DNA of 64,000 nt from Atopostipes suicloacalis DSM 15692 (lineage in GTDB: Bacteria > Bacillota > Bacilli > Lactobacillales > Carnobacteriaceae_A): positions 57,784-121,783 of the forward strand of contig NZ_FQUF01000003.1 of NCBI RefSeq assembly GCF_900129085.1, given 5' to 3'. Numbering within the stretch: position 1 is the stretch's first letter; each line of letters opens with the position of its first letter. The notes under the pieces are model-generated. The model ran no database searches, had not been told where the DNA came from, and saw only the letters and a list, made by a program, of their open reading frames with translations. Both the position numbers and the translations under genes were made by a program. Shown here piece after piece: positions 44,174 through 53,530 of the stretch.

Positions 44174-44230
44174 TGACCAATAGTCATTTTTGATATTTTG
44201 TATTATAACAAGCGATTGACCAATAGTCAA
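44174..44230 (-). promoter_or_regulatory. TetR promoter with two TGACTATTGGTCA operators
   Basis: On the reverse strand TTGACT (44230-44225), 17 bases and TATAAT (44207-44202). The 13-base palindrome TGACTATTGGTCA occurs twice, at 44217-44229 over the -35 and at 44174-44186 just before the ribosome site. Two sites bracketing the start of transcription fit repression by the adjacent TetR protein. Confidence 0.88.
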
Positions 44231-44290
44231 TTTCTATTTATTTTTTATTATCCATATCCAAGAAAGCTTGTATTCATCCAATTTCTAAAT

Positions 44291-44327
44291 AAAAAACCAC
44301 CAGTTACATGTTTAGTGTAATTGATGG
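44291..44327 (-). terminator. Terminator of the osmoprotectant-type ABC operon
   Basis: On the reverse strand CCATCAATTACA pairs with TGTAACTGGTGG (two GU/mismatch positions), followed by T6. Confidence 0.75.
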
Positions 44328-44451
44328 AGAGTTATTTATCTTATAAAAGTAAAGATGGACAATTGTTGAAATCATAGTAAAACTCACAAATAATATCCAC
44401 ATAAATATCTTCATATTCAGCCCACATGGACTTGTAATTAACGTCTATTCA

Positions 44452-45966
44452 TCATTTAATTAGCTTTTTTGTTTTTAAGTAGTTTTGTGCTACTTTTTGT
44501 GGATCTTGGTTGTTAACGTTGACTTCGTAATTCATTTTACGCATTTCATCATCGGTTACTTGCCCACTAAGTTTATTTAACACTTCTTCTAACTCGGGGT
44601 ACTCTTCTAATGTCGTATTTAACAATAAAGGAGCCCCTTGGTAAGGTGGAAATAATTCGTTATCATCTTCAAGAGGCACCAGTCCGTATTCTTCTAATTC
44701 ACTGTCCGTTGAATATGCATCTAAAAGATTGATGTCACCTGTTTCAATTGCTGAATAGCGTAACTTAGGTTCCATGGTTACTAAATTTTCAAAAGTAATA
44801 TTATAAAGATTTTGAATGCCTAAATAGCCATCTTCGCGATCCGTAAATTCAAGTGTAAAGCCTACTTTAACCTTATCTTCTACATCTTTTAAATCTGATA
44901 TTTTGTTTAATTTATATTCTTTTGCTAAATCAGACGTTGCAGCTAAGGTATAGGTATTATTAAAAGACATCGGTTCAAGTAAAGCCATATCATACTCTTC
45001 TTCTAAGCCTTTTCGAGCTTGTTCATAGACTTCTTTTTCGCTGGTTGACTGAGCTTCCTCATTCAAGAAAGTGGCTAATATGGTTCCAGTAAATTCGGGA
45101 TAAAGATCAATCTCTCCAGATTTTAGAGCATTAAAAACAAAAGTCGTCTTCCCCATATTAGGCTTTAAATTAACAGAAAGATCCGTGTCGCTTTCAATAA
45201 GTTCCTTATACATATTCATAATTATTTCAGGTTCTGAACCCAATTTTCCAGCGATTGTAATCTCTTTATCTTCCCCTGAAATTAAAGGAATAATGAGGAA
45301 TGCGAGGATAATAACCGTAGCTGTTCCAAGCATTGTGAGTGTTTTTTTGAAAGAAGTTCTTTCAAAAAAGCTGAGTAAATAATCAAATCCAACGGCTAAT
45401 ATGGCTGCTGGGATAGCCCCTAATAGAATTAAATAATTGTTCCCTCTATCAATTCCTAATAGAATTAAACTTCCAAGTCCACCTGCACCAATTAAAGAGG
45501 CAATCGTTGCTGTCCCTATAATTAAGACCATTGCATTTCTAATTCCAGCCATTATAACCGGCATTGCGATAGGTATTTCTACTTTTATTAATTTTCGTAA
45601 ACGACTCATCCCCATTGCATCTGCTGCTTCTACTATAGAAGGATCGATATCAGTAAGACCTGTATATGTATTTCTTAATATCGGTAGCAAAGCATAAATA
45701 AATAAGGCGATAACTGCTGGTACTTTTCCAATTCCTACCAACGGAATCATGAGCCCTAACAAAGCCAGTGAAGGAATGGTTTGAAAAATAGCCGTTATTT
45801 GAATAATTGGGCTAGCTAGCTTTTTATGATTGGTCAAAAAGATCGCTAAAGGAACAGCGATTAGAACGGAAATAAATAAAGAGATAAAAGAAAGTTGAAT
45901 GTGTTCAACAACAGCCGACCATAATAATTCTTTACGATTTTCAAAAATAGTTATAAATTCATTCAT
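44452..45966 (-). CDS. Fused ABC permease and substrate-binding protein, OpuC/EgtU type
   Basis: A 504-residue fusion. Residues 1-225 are a permease with the coupling loop EAADAMGMSRLRKLIKVEIP, and residues 233-504 are an OpuAC-type binding domain (ITIAGKLGSEPEIIMNMYKELIE...GEIDLYPEFTGT) displayed outside the membrane. Such fusions import glycine betaine, carnitine or choline. The pneumococcal homologue EgtU imports ergothioneine, so that substrate is also possible. It overlaps the ATPase gene by 4 bases. Confidence 0.88.
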   Translation of the reverse strand: MNEFITIFENRKELLWSAVVEHIQLSFISLFISVLIAVPLAIFLTNHKKLASPIIQITAIFQTIPSLALLGLMIPLVGIGKVPAVIALFIYALLPILRNTYTGLTDIDPSIVEAADAMGMSRLRKLIKVEIPIAMPVIMAGIRNAMVLIIGTATIASLIGAGGLGSLILLGIDRGNNYLILLGAIPAAILAVGFDYLLSFFERTSFKKTLTMLGTATVIILAFLIIPLISGEDKEITIAGKLGSEPEIIMNMYKELIESDTDLSVNLKPNMGKTTFVFNALKSGEIDLYPEFTGTILATFLNEEAQSTSEKEVYEQARKGLEEEYDMALLEPMSFNNTYTLAATSDLAKEYKLNKISDLKDVEDKVKVGFTLEFTDREDGYLGIQNLYNITFENLVTMEPKLRYSAIETGDINLLDAYSTDSELEEYGLVPLEDDNELFPPYQGAPLLLNTTLEEYPELEEVLNKLSGQVTDDEMRKMNYEVNVNNQDPQKVAQNYLKTKKLIK

Positions 45967-46946
45967 CTAGCATCACCTCTACTTTCAATATTTGCTGCTA
46001 GATAAGCCATGACTTCTTTGTTTGTTATTTTCCAAAATGATTGTGTCTGTCTATTTTCAATGAAAACTGAAGTTTCTTTTGAAAGAGCAACAATGAGTTC
46101 ATTGACTGAATCTTCAGGACTTAAAACGATATTCATTTGTTCGGTAGATTCTGGAGATTCTATGGATGAGAAATATTTTTCATCAATCAGTTGTTGGATA
46201 GTTTGATCTTCAGCCGTCTCAATATTTCCTGACTCTAAAAATTGTCTGACGAAGTCATTTTTAGGGTGATTGATTATTTCATACGGTGTTCCAACCTGTA
46301 CAATTTTCCCTTTTTCCATTAATGCAATACGTTCACCTAAAGACATAGCTTCTTGCATATCATGTGTAACAAACACAATAGTTTTGTTCCATTTCTTATG
46401 CATTTTAGCAACATCCTCTTGTAAATTCTGACGACTAATAGGATCTAATGCACTAAAAGGCTCATCCATCAATATAATATCAGGATCTGCTGCAAATGCT
46501 CTTAAAACTCCAACTCTCTGTTGTTCGCCTCCGGAAAGTTCAGATATTTTTCTATGACGATAATTTTTTGCATCTAAGTCTACACTTTCAAGCAACTCGG
46601 TTACACGATCTTTCATTTTATCTTTTGACCACTTTTTCATTTCCGGTACGGTTCGAATATTTTCTTCTACAGTCATATTAGGAAACAAGGCAATTTGTTG
46701 TAAAACATACCCCATATTCCAGCGTAACTGTTGGATGTTATACTCGGTTATAGGTTTATCTTTCACATAAATATACCCGGTAGTCAATGGAATCAAGCGA
46801 TTAATCATCTTTAACGTTGTTGTCTTTCCACATCCACTAGGACCAATTAAAACAAAGAACTCGCCATCTTTAATATTCAAGTTTAAGCCAGTAACAGCAT
46901 GTTTTCCTGTGTCATATACTTTGGATACATCACAGAATTTAATCAT
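45963..46946 (-). CDS. ABC transporter ATPase, OpuCA/EgtV type
   Basis: A 327-residue ATPase with Walker A GPSGCGKTT, signature LSGGEQQR, Walker B IILMDEPFSALDP and switch His in FVTHD. It also has a C-terminal CBS-like extension (residues about 250-325) as in betaine/carnitine ATPases, where CBS domains sense ionic strength or nucleotides. I chose ATG 46946, with AAGGATG in front. It forms a two-gene operon with the permease/binding-protein fusion. Confidence 0.92.
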   Translation of the reverse strand: MIKFCDVSKVYDTGKHAVTGLNLNIKDGEFFVLIGPSGCGKTTTLKMINRLIPLTTGYIYVKDKPITEYNIQQLRWNMGYVLQQIALFPNMTVEENIRTVPEMKKWSKDKMKDRVTELLESVDLDAKNYRHRKISELSGGEQQRVGVLRAFAADPDIILMDEPFSALDPISRQNLQEDVAKMHKKWNKTIVFVTHDMQEAMSLGERIALMEKGKIVQVGTPYEIINHPKNDFVRQFLESGNIETAEDQTIQQLIDEKYFSSIESPESTEQMNIVLSPEDSVNELIVALSKETSVFIENRQTQSFWKITNKEVMAYLAANIESRGDAR

Positions 46947-47242
46947 CTTTATCATCCTTACTTTTGATTTCTACGGTTAATAATTCTAGTAGTTTTTCAT
47001 AAAATAAACTTTTCTTCAAACTACATACAGAATTTTCTGTTCGTTATTTTTTATTATACATGTATTTTTTATAAATCTTAATAATATGCTTTGTCTGGAT
47101 GATCTCTTCTCAGCTGTACAAAGTTTATACGAAATATAACTTGACGTTAAAAAAACTCTCCAAACTTGACGCCCATCAAGTATAAACATTCAAAAATGTC
47201 GTATACTTTAAACACTATAAAAGATTACTATAGGAGGTAACT

Positions 47243-47620
47243 ATGTTAAGTGAAAAGTTTTTTGAGGTCATTAACGAGGAAGGCGTTGTTTCTGTAACTT
47301 CATGGGGAAGTGGAGATACGCCCAATGTCCGTTGTACTTGGAATTCATATCTTCGTATTACTGACGATGAAAGGATATTAATTCCGATTGCAGGATTTAC
47401 AAGTGTTCAAGCGGATGTATTAGTCAATAAAGAAGTCATCTTGACTTTGGGAAGCCGTGAAGTAGAAGGTTTTAATAACTATCAAGGAACAGGTTTTCTG
47501 CTTGAAGGTCAAGCAGAATTCTTGGATTCTGGGGATGAATTTGAACAAATGCGAGCTGAGTTTCCTTTTATGAATAAACTACTTAAAATAAAAGTTGAAT
47601 CAGCTAAGCAACTCCTTTAA
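47243..47620 (+). CDS. Pyridoxamine 5'-phosphate oxidase-family flavin-binding protein
   Basis: A 125-residue protein of the FMN-binding split-barrel fold. ILIPIAGFTSVQADVLVNKEVILTLGSREVEGF and GTGFLLEGQAEFLDSG match short PNPOx-like proteins. The actual substrate is unknown; many members are flavin- or heme-binding reductases. GGAGG precedes the ATG. Single gene. Confidence 0.82.
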   Translation: MLSEKFFEVINEEGVVSVTSWGSGDTPNVRCTWNSYLRITDDERILIPIAGFTSVQADVLVNKEVILTLGSREVEGFNNYQGTGFLLEGQAEFLDSGDEFEQMRAEFPFMNKLLKIKVESAKQLL

Positions 47621-47743
47621 GTTAGCAAAAAGGACTCTTTCTAAAAATAAGCTTCTTAATTTTAATACCCTCCAAGTGAATAATATGTTTATTTCATTTA
47701 TTCATGTTAGAATAAACCTAAGAAATTATTGGAGGATGATATT

Positions 47744-48124
47744 GTGAACCAAGAACTAGTTGAAATTTGTCTACGTGTTAGAGATATTGATGCGACTTTA
47801 GATTTCTATACGAATCTATTCGATTTTGAAGTGGCTAGCCGCAGAGAATTCCCAGAAGATAAGTTTGACTTAATCTATCTAAATTCTCCGGGTTCTTCTG
47901 TACAAATTGAACTCACTTATAATTATGATGCTGATCCATATACTATAGGTGATGGCTTTAGTCATTTAGGAGTAACAGTTAGTGACCTAGAAGAAATGCA
48001 TGAAATTTGTAAAAATTCTGCTTACGAAACGGGTGAATTAAAAGGTCTTTCAGGAGGGACTCCTTCTTACTTCTTTGTAACCGACCCTGATGGTTATCGA
48101 ATCGAAGTTAAACGCGAAAAATAA
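47744..48124 (+). CDS. VOC-family (glyoxalase/dioxygenase fold) protein
   Basis: A 126-residue protein similar to lactoylglutathione lyase. It has paired beta-alpha-beta-beta-beta modules, EICLRVRDIDATLDFYTNLF at the start, QIELTY, SHLGVTV and FVTDPDGYRIEVK at the end, giving the usual metal ligands (Glu/His). The GTG at 47744 follows GGAGGATGATATT and is preferred over the longer frame. Function could be methylglyoxal detoxification or another VOC reaction. Confidence 0.87.
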   Translation: MNQELVEICLRVRDIDATLDFYTNLFDFEVASRREFPEDKFDLIYLNSPGSSVQIELTYNYDADPYTIGDGFSHLGVTVSDLEEMHEICKNSAYETGELKGLSGGTPSYFFVTDPDGYRIEVKREK

Positions 48125-48142
48125 ATATGATTGGTTTTAAAT

Positions 48143-48179
48143 ATAAGCCTATTGGTTATTCCGATAGGCTTATTTTTTT
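48143..48179 (+). terminator. Terminator between VOC gene and ndk
   Basis: ATAAGCCTAT and ATAGGCTTAT form a 10-bp stem followed by T7. Confidence 0.9.
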
Positions 48180-48246
48180 GAAACATCACTTTTCGCCTGT
48201 CAGAAGCCTTATGCTATACTTATATAAAACAGTTAGGTGGGAGAAA

Positions 48247-48651
48247 ATGGTAAACGAAAAAACATATATCATGTTAAAACCTGATGCAGTAAAACGTCGT
48301 CTCATAGGTGAAATTGTATCGCGCATTGAGAAAAAAGGTTATCAGATCACTCAAGCCAAACTCATGACCTTAGACAAAAAAGTTATTGCTGAACATTACG
48401 CTCATTTATTACATAAACCTTTTTATCCTAACCTCGAAGCCTATATGACTTCTGGCCCAGTATTTGGCATGGTTGTGGAAGGAGAAAATGTTATTGCGGG
48501 GATGCGTCAATTAATGGGGCCCACAAATGTTTATGAGGCATTACCTGGAACAATTCGAGGCGACTATGCAAACAATACGACTGAAAATATTATCCATGGC
48601 TCGGATTGCAAAGAAGCAGCAACCATCGAAATCAAACGTTTTTTTGGTTAA
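48247..48651 (+). CDS. ndk: Nucleoside diphosphate kinase
   Basis: A 134-residue NDP kinase that transfers the gamma-phosphate of ATP to nucleoside diphosphates through a phosphohistidine. KTYIMLKPDAVKRRLIGEIV at the N-terminus and NIIHGSD with the catalytic His near residue 115 are clear. The residue after HGSD is Cys rather than the more common Ser. The true start is ATG 48247 after AGGTGGGAG; the longer frame runs through the terminator. Single gene. Confidence 0.95.
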   Translation: MVNEKTYIMLKPDAVKRRLIGEIVSRIEKKGYQITQAKLMTLDKKVIAEHYAHLLHKPFYPNLEAYMTSGPVFGMVVEGENVIAGMRQLMGPTNVYEALPGTIRGDYANNTTENIIHGSDCKEAATIEIKRFFG

Positions 48652-48807
48652 TCTGTTTTGTAGTATTTTTGAAGGAGCATCTATTATATAGATGTTTCTT
48701 TTTATTTAAGAAAAGGATTAATTTTGTAACTTTAAATGTTCGGTAATTTAGTTTGTCAAAATTTCATTTAAAACAAATTGATTTTTCAATGTCATTTTGA
48801 AAATAAT

Positions 48808-49003
48808 TTATTCCTTATTTTCATTTGAATCCATAATAATACCGATCATTATTCCAGCTAGCATACCCAAGCCAGGTCCAAAAGCCCAAACGAATGGCGT
48901 ATCAAGAAACAGACCTAAAAAAAATAGCAAGAAAAGTCCCCCCAATTAATCCAAAACCAACGCCGTAACTAAGATAATAATTTTTCTTTTTATCTTTTGG
49001 CAT
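48808..49003 (-). pseudogene. Small glycine-zipper membrane protein gene with a one-base insertion
   Basis: Reverse-strand ATG at 49003 reads MPKDKKKNYYLSYGVGFGLIGG then TFLAIFF and runs into RSVS-stop after a T8 run (plus-strand A8 at 48917-48924). Removing one T joins it to LGLFLDTPFVWAFGPGLGML AGIMIGIIMDSNENKE and TAA at 48808, a sensible two-helix protein of 64 residues. The 196-base span is 65 codons plus one base. Damage or homopolymer read error. No family recognised. Confidence 0.75.
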
Positions 49004-49161
49004 CTCACATCAATCCCTTTCTTGGGTACTTATTTAAAACAAATAATCCTACAATACTTAACGTTTAAATTATAACTCGCGTTCTCTATTTGTTGTCATA
49101 TTATCTTGAGCTTTAAGATTATTCAATTCTATTAAAAGATTTATCGCTTCTTTTGGTCAAT

Positions 49162-49473
49162 TTATTCCTTCGTTTGATCTCCAAGAATTCTATCGATGCT
49201 TTCTATTTTTTTATTCATAGTATCGGAAAATCCAGGTCTTATATCTGCTTTTAAAATGACCTCTGTCCGAATACCTTTATTTGCCAGTACAAACGTTGCT
49301 TCTTTTACAACTTCCATCACTTCGTCCCATGGTCCTTCAATTTCTGTAAACATAGAGGTTGTCTGATTAGGAAGACCAGAGTCTCTTATTACTTTAATCA
49401 CTTCGGCGACTTCTTTTGACAACTCGTCCCCTTCTCCAAATGGGGCGATGGCGACTGCAATTAGTGTGTTCAA
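49162..49473 (-). CDS. MTH1187/YqgV-family (thiamine-binding-like) protein
   Basis: A 103-residue protein of the PF01910 family (formerly DUF77). LIAVAIAPFGEGDELSKEVAEVI, TSMFTEIEGPWDEVMEVV and GIRTEVILKADIRPG are typical. Members bind thiamine or its pyrimidine part in the cytoplasm, with unclear physiological role. GGAGG lies upstream of the ATG. Single gene. Confidence 0.88.
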   Translation of the reverse strand: MNTLIAVAIAPFGEGDELSKEVAEVIKVIRDSGLPNQTTSMFTEIEGPWDEVMEVVKEATFVLANKGIRTEVILKADIRPGFSDTMNKKIESIDRILGDQTKE

Positions 49474-49578
49474 ATTATTTCCTCCTTTATTTCTTAAATA
49501 TAAGTATAATTTGATTCATAGGATAAATCAAAGAATGACAAGTTTTATAACTGTCTAATATAATTATTCCAAAATGAC

Positions 49579-49621
49579 AAAAAATCACTGATTAGATAAT
49601 AGAAACTAATCAATGATTTTT
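49579..49621. terminator. Bidirectional terminator-like hairpin downstream of csbD
   Basis: AAAAATCACTGATTAG pairs with CTAATCAATGATTTTT, one mismatch in 16 positions. Confidence 0.85.
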
Positions 49622-49665
49622 GATAGAAATATGTTTGTTTAATTAAATCACAAAAGAATTAAACA

Positions 49666-49857
49666 TTAAAATTTATGGTTGTCTACTTCTTTTTCTGCTT
49701 CTTCTTTTGTCATCCCATATTTTTCTTGAAGTTTTCCAACTAACTTTTTAGAGTCACCTTTTATAACATCTAAATCATCGTTAGTTAGCTTTCCCCATTT
49801 CTTCTGGACATCACCTTTAACTTGCTCCCATTTACCTTCAAATGTATCTTTATTCAT
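49666..49857 (-). CDS. csbD: CsbD-family stress-response protein
   Basis: A 63-residue hydrophilic protein. FEGKWEQVKGDVQKKWGKLTNDDLDVIKGDSKKLVGKLQEKYG is the full CsbD domain. In Bacillus the homologue belongs to the general stress regulon; molecular function is unknown. GGGAAG precedes the ATG. Single gene. The following 49858-50200 stretch contains no recognisable gene or RNA. Confidence 0.93.
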   Translation of the reverse strand: MNKDTFEGKWEQVKGDVQKKWGKLTNDDLDVIKGDSKKLVGKLQEKYGMTKEEAEKEVDNHKF

Positions 49858-50200
49858 ACTATGACTTCCCTTCTTTTTTATAAAATATTTTGTTTAAATT
49901 CTAAGCTTTTCTAAATAGCACAGCTATATTGACTAACAAGATTATTTCGCCAGCAAATGACGACTAGAACCATATCTTTTTTTCCTTGATCATTCATCAA
50001 GGTTATAATCCCATCTTATATTCAAATAAATCATAAAACAAACGATATGCCTTTAAAGTTCGAAATCTTTTTTTAAAATTTGGAAGAAGACAATTTTATC
50101 GTAGTGTACAAAAATTCTATATCATTTTTCTTTCCATTATAAGAATCGTCTTCTGATTTCTTGATGTTGAAATAAATAAATTAAATCAGTCCGTCCATAT

Positions 50201-50225
50201 CGACATTATTTGTATAATAATGTCG
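50201..50225 (+). promoter_or_regulatory. Perfect palindrome over the -10 of the AraC-type gene
   Basis: CGACATTATT-N5-AATAATGTCG is a perfect 10-base inverted repeat. It overlaps a TATAAT at 50213-50218 and begins 76 bases before the regulator start, so it may be an autoregulatory site. The -35 is not clear. Confidence 0.65.
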
Positions 50226-50276
50226 AGTACTATCTATATGGTTATGTTATTCTTTATTCATGGATGGAGGGAAAAG

Positions 50277-51140
50277 ATGTTAAAAGAACTAAACCAAGCC
50301 ATTGATTACATTGAAAACCATTTATCAGAAGACCTTTCACTTGAGGATATTTCTAACTTTATTGGAATATCGGATTATCATTTCCGAAAAGTATTTTATT
50401 ATTTATCCGGTCTTTCCCTCAGTGAATACATCAAAAATCGTAAATTATCAGAAGCTAATAAAGATTTGCTTGATGGTGAGAGTGTAACCGATGTGGCCTT
50501 TAAATATGGTTATCAATCCATTGATGGTTTCACCCGTGCTTTTAAATCTTGGAGTGGATCTTTACCCTCAGAAGTTACAAAGACTGGTGTTAGTAAATCA
50601 TTTCCTAAGCTTTCATTCTATATAGATGTTAAAGGAGGAAAAAATATGGATTACAACATTATCAACATGCCTGCTTTTAAATTTGCTGGGGTAAGTAAAC
50701 GAGTCCCTATGCGATTTGAAGGAGAAAATAATGCAATCATTGAGCTCGCACAAAGCATCACAGAAGAGCAAAGAAATGAAATGCACAACTTAATGAATAT
50801 GGACCCTAAAGAAATTGTCAACGTCTCTTATGAACATGATCATAACTTTATGAAAGATGAAGGGGAATTAACGCATTTAATTGGTGTATTAACCTCTGAA
50901 AAAAATGTGAGTAATCGTTTAGATGTTATTGAAGTACCATCATATACTTGGGCTGTCTTTCCAAATGAAGGACCTTTCCCTGAAACCCTTCAAAACACAT
51001 ATGCACGAATCTATTCTGAGTGGCTATCTGTTTCTGATTATGAAGTCATTCAAGCACCTGTCTTTTCATTTACAAAGATGTCTGAAGAGAAAGAAAATTA
51101 TGCTTACAGTGAAGTTTGGATGCCCGTTTTGAAAAAATAA
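50277..51140 (+). CDS. AraC-family regulator with GyrI-like effector domain
   Basis: A 287-residue regulator. Residues 1-100 contain two helix-turn-helix motifs (LSLEDISNFIGISDYHFRKVFYYLSG and SVTDVAFKYGYQSIDGFTRAFKSWSGSLPSE). Residues about 120-287 form a GyrI-like small-molecule-binding domain (FKFAGVSKRVPM...YTWAVFPNEGPFPE). This SAV- or Rob-like layout often controls drug or stress responses. ATG 50277 has GGAGGGAAAAG upstream; the longer frame is unlikely. Confidence 0.92.
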   Translation: MLKELNQAIDYIENHLSEDLSLEDISNFIGISDYHFRKVFYYLSGLSLSEYIKNRKLSEANKDLLDGESVTDVAFKYGYQSIDGFTRAFKSWSGSLPSEVTKTGVSKSFPKLSFYIDVKGGKNMDYNIINMPAFKFAGVSKRVPMRFEGENNAIIELAQSITEEQRNEMHNLMNMDPKEIVNVSYEHDHNFMKDEGELTHLIGVLTSEKNVSNRLDVIEVPSYTWAVFPNEGPFPETLQNTYARIYSEWLSVSDYEVIQAPVFSFTKMSEEKENYAYSEVWMPVLKK

Positions 51141-51160
51141 ATAGCATTATTTTATGATTA

Positions 51161-51200
51161 AAAGGAGTATAAATTCCACTCATGGGAATTATACTCCTTC
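51161..51200. terminator. Terminator after the AraC-type gene
   Basis: AAGGAGTATAA and TTATACTCCTT pair, with an inner TTCC/GGAA extension. It lies between convergent genes. Confidence 0.88.
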
Positions 51201-51250
51201 TTTATTTAAATATTTCAGATGGGGTGTAGAAATTGATTATAATTAGAATA

Positions 51251-53530
51251 CTATAAACCAGCCTCATCCATGGCTTTATTTAAAGCATCCATAAAGGCAT
51301 CGGACGATACAGTTGCACCAGAAATCACATCCAAATCGGCAGATTGTTCTTCTAGAGCTTGTTTAGCTAATTCTTCTATTGCTTCAACGCCGATTCCTAC
51401 TGTTTCGGATTGCTCTGTAATTTGAATATCTGTCATTTGATTATCTTCTACAGTGAGTTCAACAATGATACGTCCTCCAAAACCATCATTCGATTGTCCT
51501 ATAAAAACATTATCTCCTGTTTCATTTTCCGATTCTGATGTTTCGTCTTCATCCTGCTGTCCTTTTGAATCTTGCTCCCACTCTTCAATTTCCGCTTCTT
51601 TCTCAGAGTGTGTCATTGTCTCCTGACTGAGTCCACGATCAGAGAAATATTCCGCCTTATTTGTTTTTGTTAAATCATTTGTTTCTGAGCCTTCATATTC
51701 AGGATTGAGAGATGTGTCAGCAGTAGCAAATCCATTTTCATCAACAGAAGCGGCAGCACGTCCAGCAATGTATCCACTTGTCATGACTCGACCAAGTCCA
51801 TGAACACGCATTCCACCACTTGCTTCACCTACAGCAAATAATCTAGGGATTTTTTGCCCGTAAATATCAATCACCTGCATGTTACCATCCACACGAATAC
51901 CTGCTAACGTATCATGCATACTTGGAGTTGCCCATAAAGCATAGTATGGTCCTTCTTCAATAGTATGAACAAGCGTTTCTTCACGTCCCCAATCTTCATC
52001 ATGGCCATTTTCAACAAATTCATTATAGCGTGCAATCGTATCTGCTAGAATTTCTGGATCCATTTCAATATCCTCATGATATTTATTAATCACCATTTCA
52101 GCCAGTTCTTCTAAAGTATCTGCTTTAAACGCATAGCCCTCTTCGTAATCTAAGACTCCTTCAGCATCCATATCCCATCCATTACGTTCGACAGCCGCTT
52201 GGTCCATAATCGCCCATAAAGGACCACCATAAGTTTCTGCATTACCATCGCCTTCAGGATCAATAACCGTTCCTGTTAATGCTTGATCAAAGAATGATTC
52301 ACGAGCTGTATCCATTTGTGGTAGAGCGTACTGATCCTCGTTACCAATTCGTTCACCCACCATATTAACTATGACTAAACTATCATAATCCGGTACAATA
52401 CCATTGGCACGAACCAGTGGCCAAATGACACTATCTTCTGTCCAACCCCGACCGTATCCATACTGTGTACCAAAACGTTGGGGGGCTGTAATATTTGCTC
52501 CTACCACAGAAGTATAATTACCCAAACTTCCTAACGCAGCTCCAATCTCCATTGCAGCATACTCACCTGAAGCATCTTGATCAGAGAATGGCATTCCGGC
52601 AAGCCCATCCATATATTCCTCAAGACGTGGGTCTAACATTGTACGGAATTCAACATTCCCAGTTGAGCCACCTGTCGCAATAATAACAGCGTTATTTGCT
52701 TTGATATTGACATTTTCTTTTGTTTCTTCAATATTTCCCTCACTCATCAAACTATCTAACGGTTCTGTTTCTCCTGGAAGAATAGTTGGACTGTAACTTG
52801 CTTGAATACCGATGACTTCACCATCAAAGATATCTTCACGGTAAATTTTATCCATATGATAGTTCAACAAGAACTCAGCCCCCTCTTCATGAAGCGTTTG
52901 CTCAAGTGGGCGACTAACCCCAATACCTGCGGCTTCTGTTCCTGTATATGTATTTTCCCAGTCTGAAGCATCAACATATGTCATGCGTCCAACGCTATCG
53001 CCATCATTCCCACCATCTCGATAGTAAGCACGGACCATTGGCTCGACATCTAAAGTTTTAACTCCATTATCTAACATCCAATCGTATGTTTCTGCCATTG
53101 CATTGGCAATTGACCGAACGTACTCTCTATCATTGTAACGAGAATTAATAGAAGTTCCTCGGGTATGATCATAGTAGTATAAATCTGCTGAATCCTCGAT
53201 ATCCCATTTTTCTTGATCGACTGTCCCACCACCTGAATGAAATTGTCCTTCACTCACTGCGACGTGACCTCCTGTGTCAAAATTTGCTTCAACTAGAAGT
53301 ACAGAAGAACCTTCATCTAAAGCTTTTAGAGCAGCCGGTAGTCCAGACGCTCCCGCACCCACAACGACAACATCTGCTTCATAGTCCCATTCAATATCTT
53401 CATTAGCTGGTTGATTTACCTCTGAATCGGTAGCTTCAGACCCACACGCTGTATTGGTAAATAAAATTAACACTAAAGTCAAAAATAATGAAAATACTTT
53501 TACTGAATGTTTACGTTTTTTATCTGTCAT
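51251..53530 (-). CDS. Secreted flavoprotein reductase (fumarate/urocanate reductase type) with covalent-FMN domain
   Basis: A 759-residue lipoprotein; the lipobox is FTNTAC at about Cys29. Residues 48-600 are a flavocytochrome-c-type FAD domain (VVVVGAGASGLPAALKA, GGSTGNVEF, LFAVGEASGGMRVHGLGR). An acidic linker is followed by a C-terminal FMN_bind domain (residues about 675-757) with VISGATVSS, where the Thr is normally flavinylated by ApbE. Homologues in Listeria and Shewanella reduce fumarate, urocanate or similar acceptors outside the membrane, in some cases fed by flavin-based electron transfer. The acceptor here is unknown. Single gene. Confidence 0.9.
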   Translation of the reverse strand: MTDKKRKHSVKVFSLFLTLVLILFTNTACGSEATDSEVNQPANEDIEWDYEADVVVVGAGASGLPAALKALDEGSSVLLVEANFDTGGHVAVSEGQFHSGGGTVDQEKWDIEDSADLYYYDHTRGTSINSRYNDREYVRSIANAMAETYDWMLDNGVKTLDVEPMVRAYYRDGGNDGDSVGRMTYVDASDWENTYTGTEAAGIGVSRPLEQTLHEEGAEFLLNYHMDKIYREDIFDGEVIGIQASYSPTILPGETEPLDSLMSEGNIEETKENVNIKANNAVIIATGGSTGNVEFRTMLDPRLEEYMDGLAGMPFSDQDASGEYAAMEIGAALGSLGNYTSVVGANITAPQRFGTQYGYGRGWTEDSVIWPLVRANGIVPDYDSLVIVNMVGERIGNEDQYALPQMDTARESFFDQALTGTVIDPEGDGNAETYGGPLWAIMDQAAVERNGWDMDAEGVLDYEEGYAFKADTLEELAEMVINKYHEDIEMDPEILADTIARYNEFVENGHDEDWGREETLVHTIEEGPYYALWATPSMHDTLAGIRVDGNMQVIDIYGQKIPRLFAVGEASGGMRVHGLGRVMTSGYIAGRAAASVDENGFATADTSLNPEYEGSETNDLTKTNKAEYFSDRGLSQETMTHSEKEAEIEEWEQDSKGQQDEDETSESENETGDNVFIGQSNDGFGGRIIVELTVEDNQMTDIQITEQSETVGIGVEAIEELAKQALEEQSADLDVISGATVSSDAFMDALNKAMDEAGL

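Noticed and set aside
48127..48246. N-terminal extension of nucleoside diphosphate kinase
   Set aside because: The extra 40 codons run through a terminator hairpin, and family members begin at the ATG at 48247.
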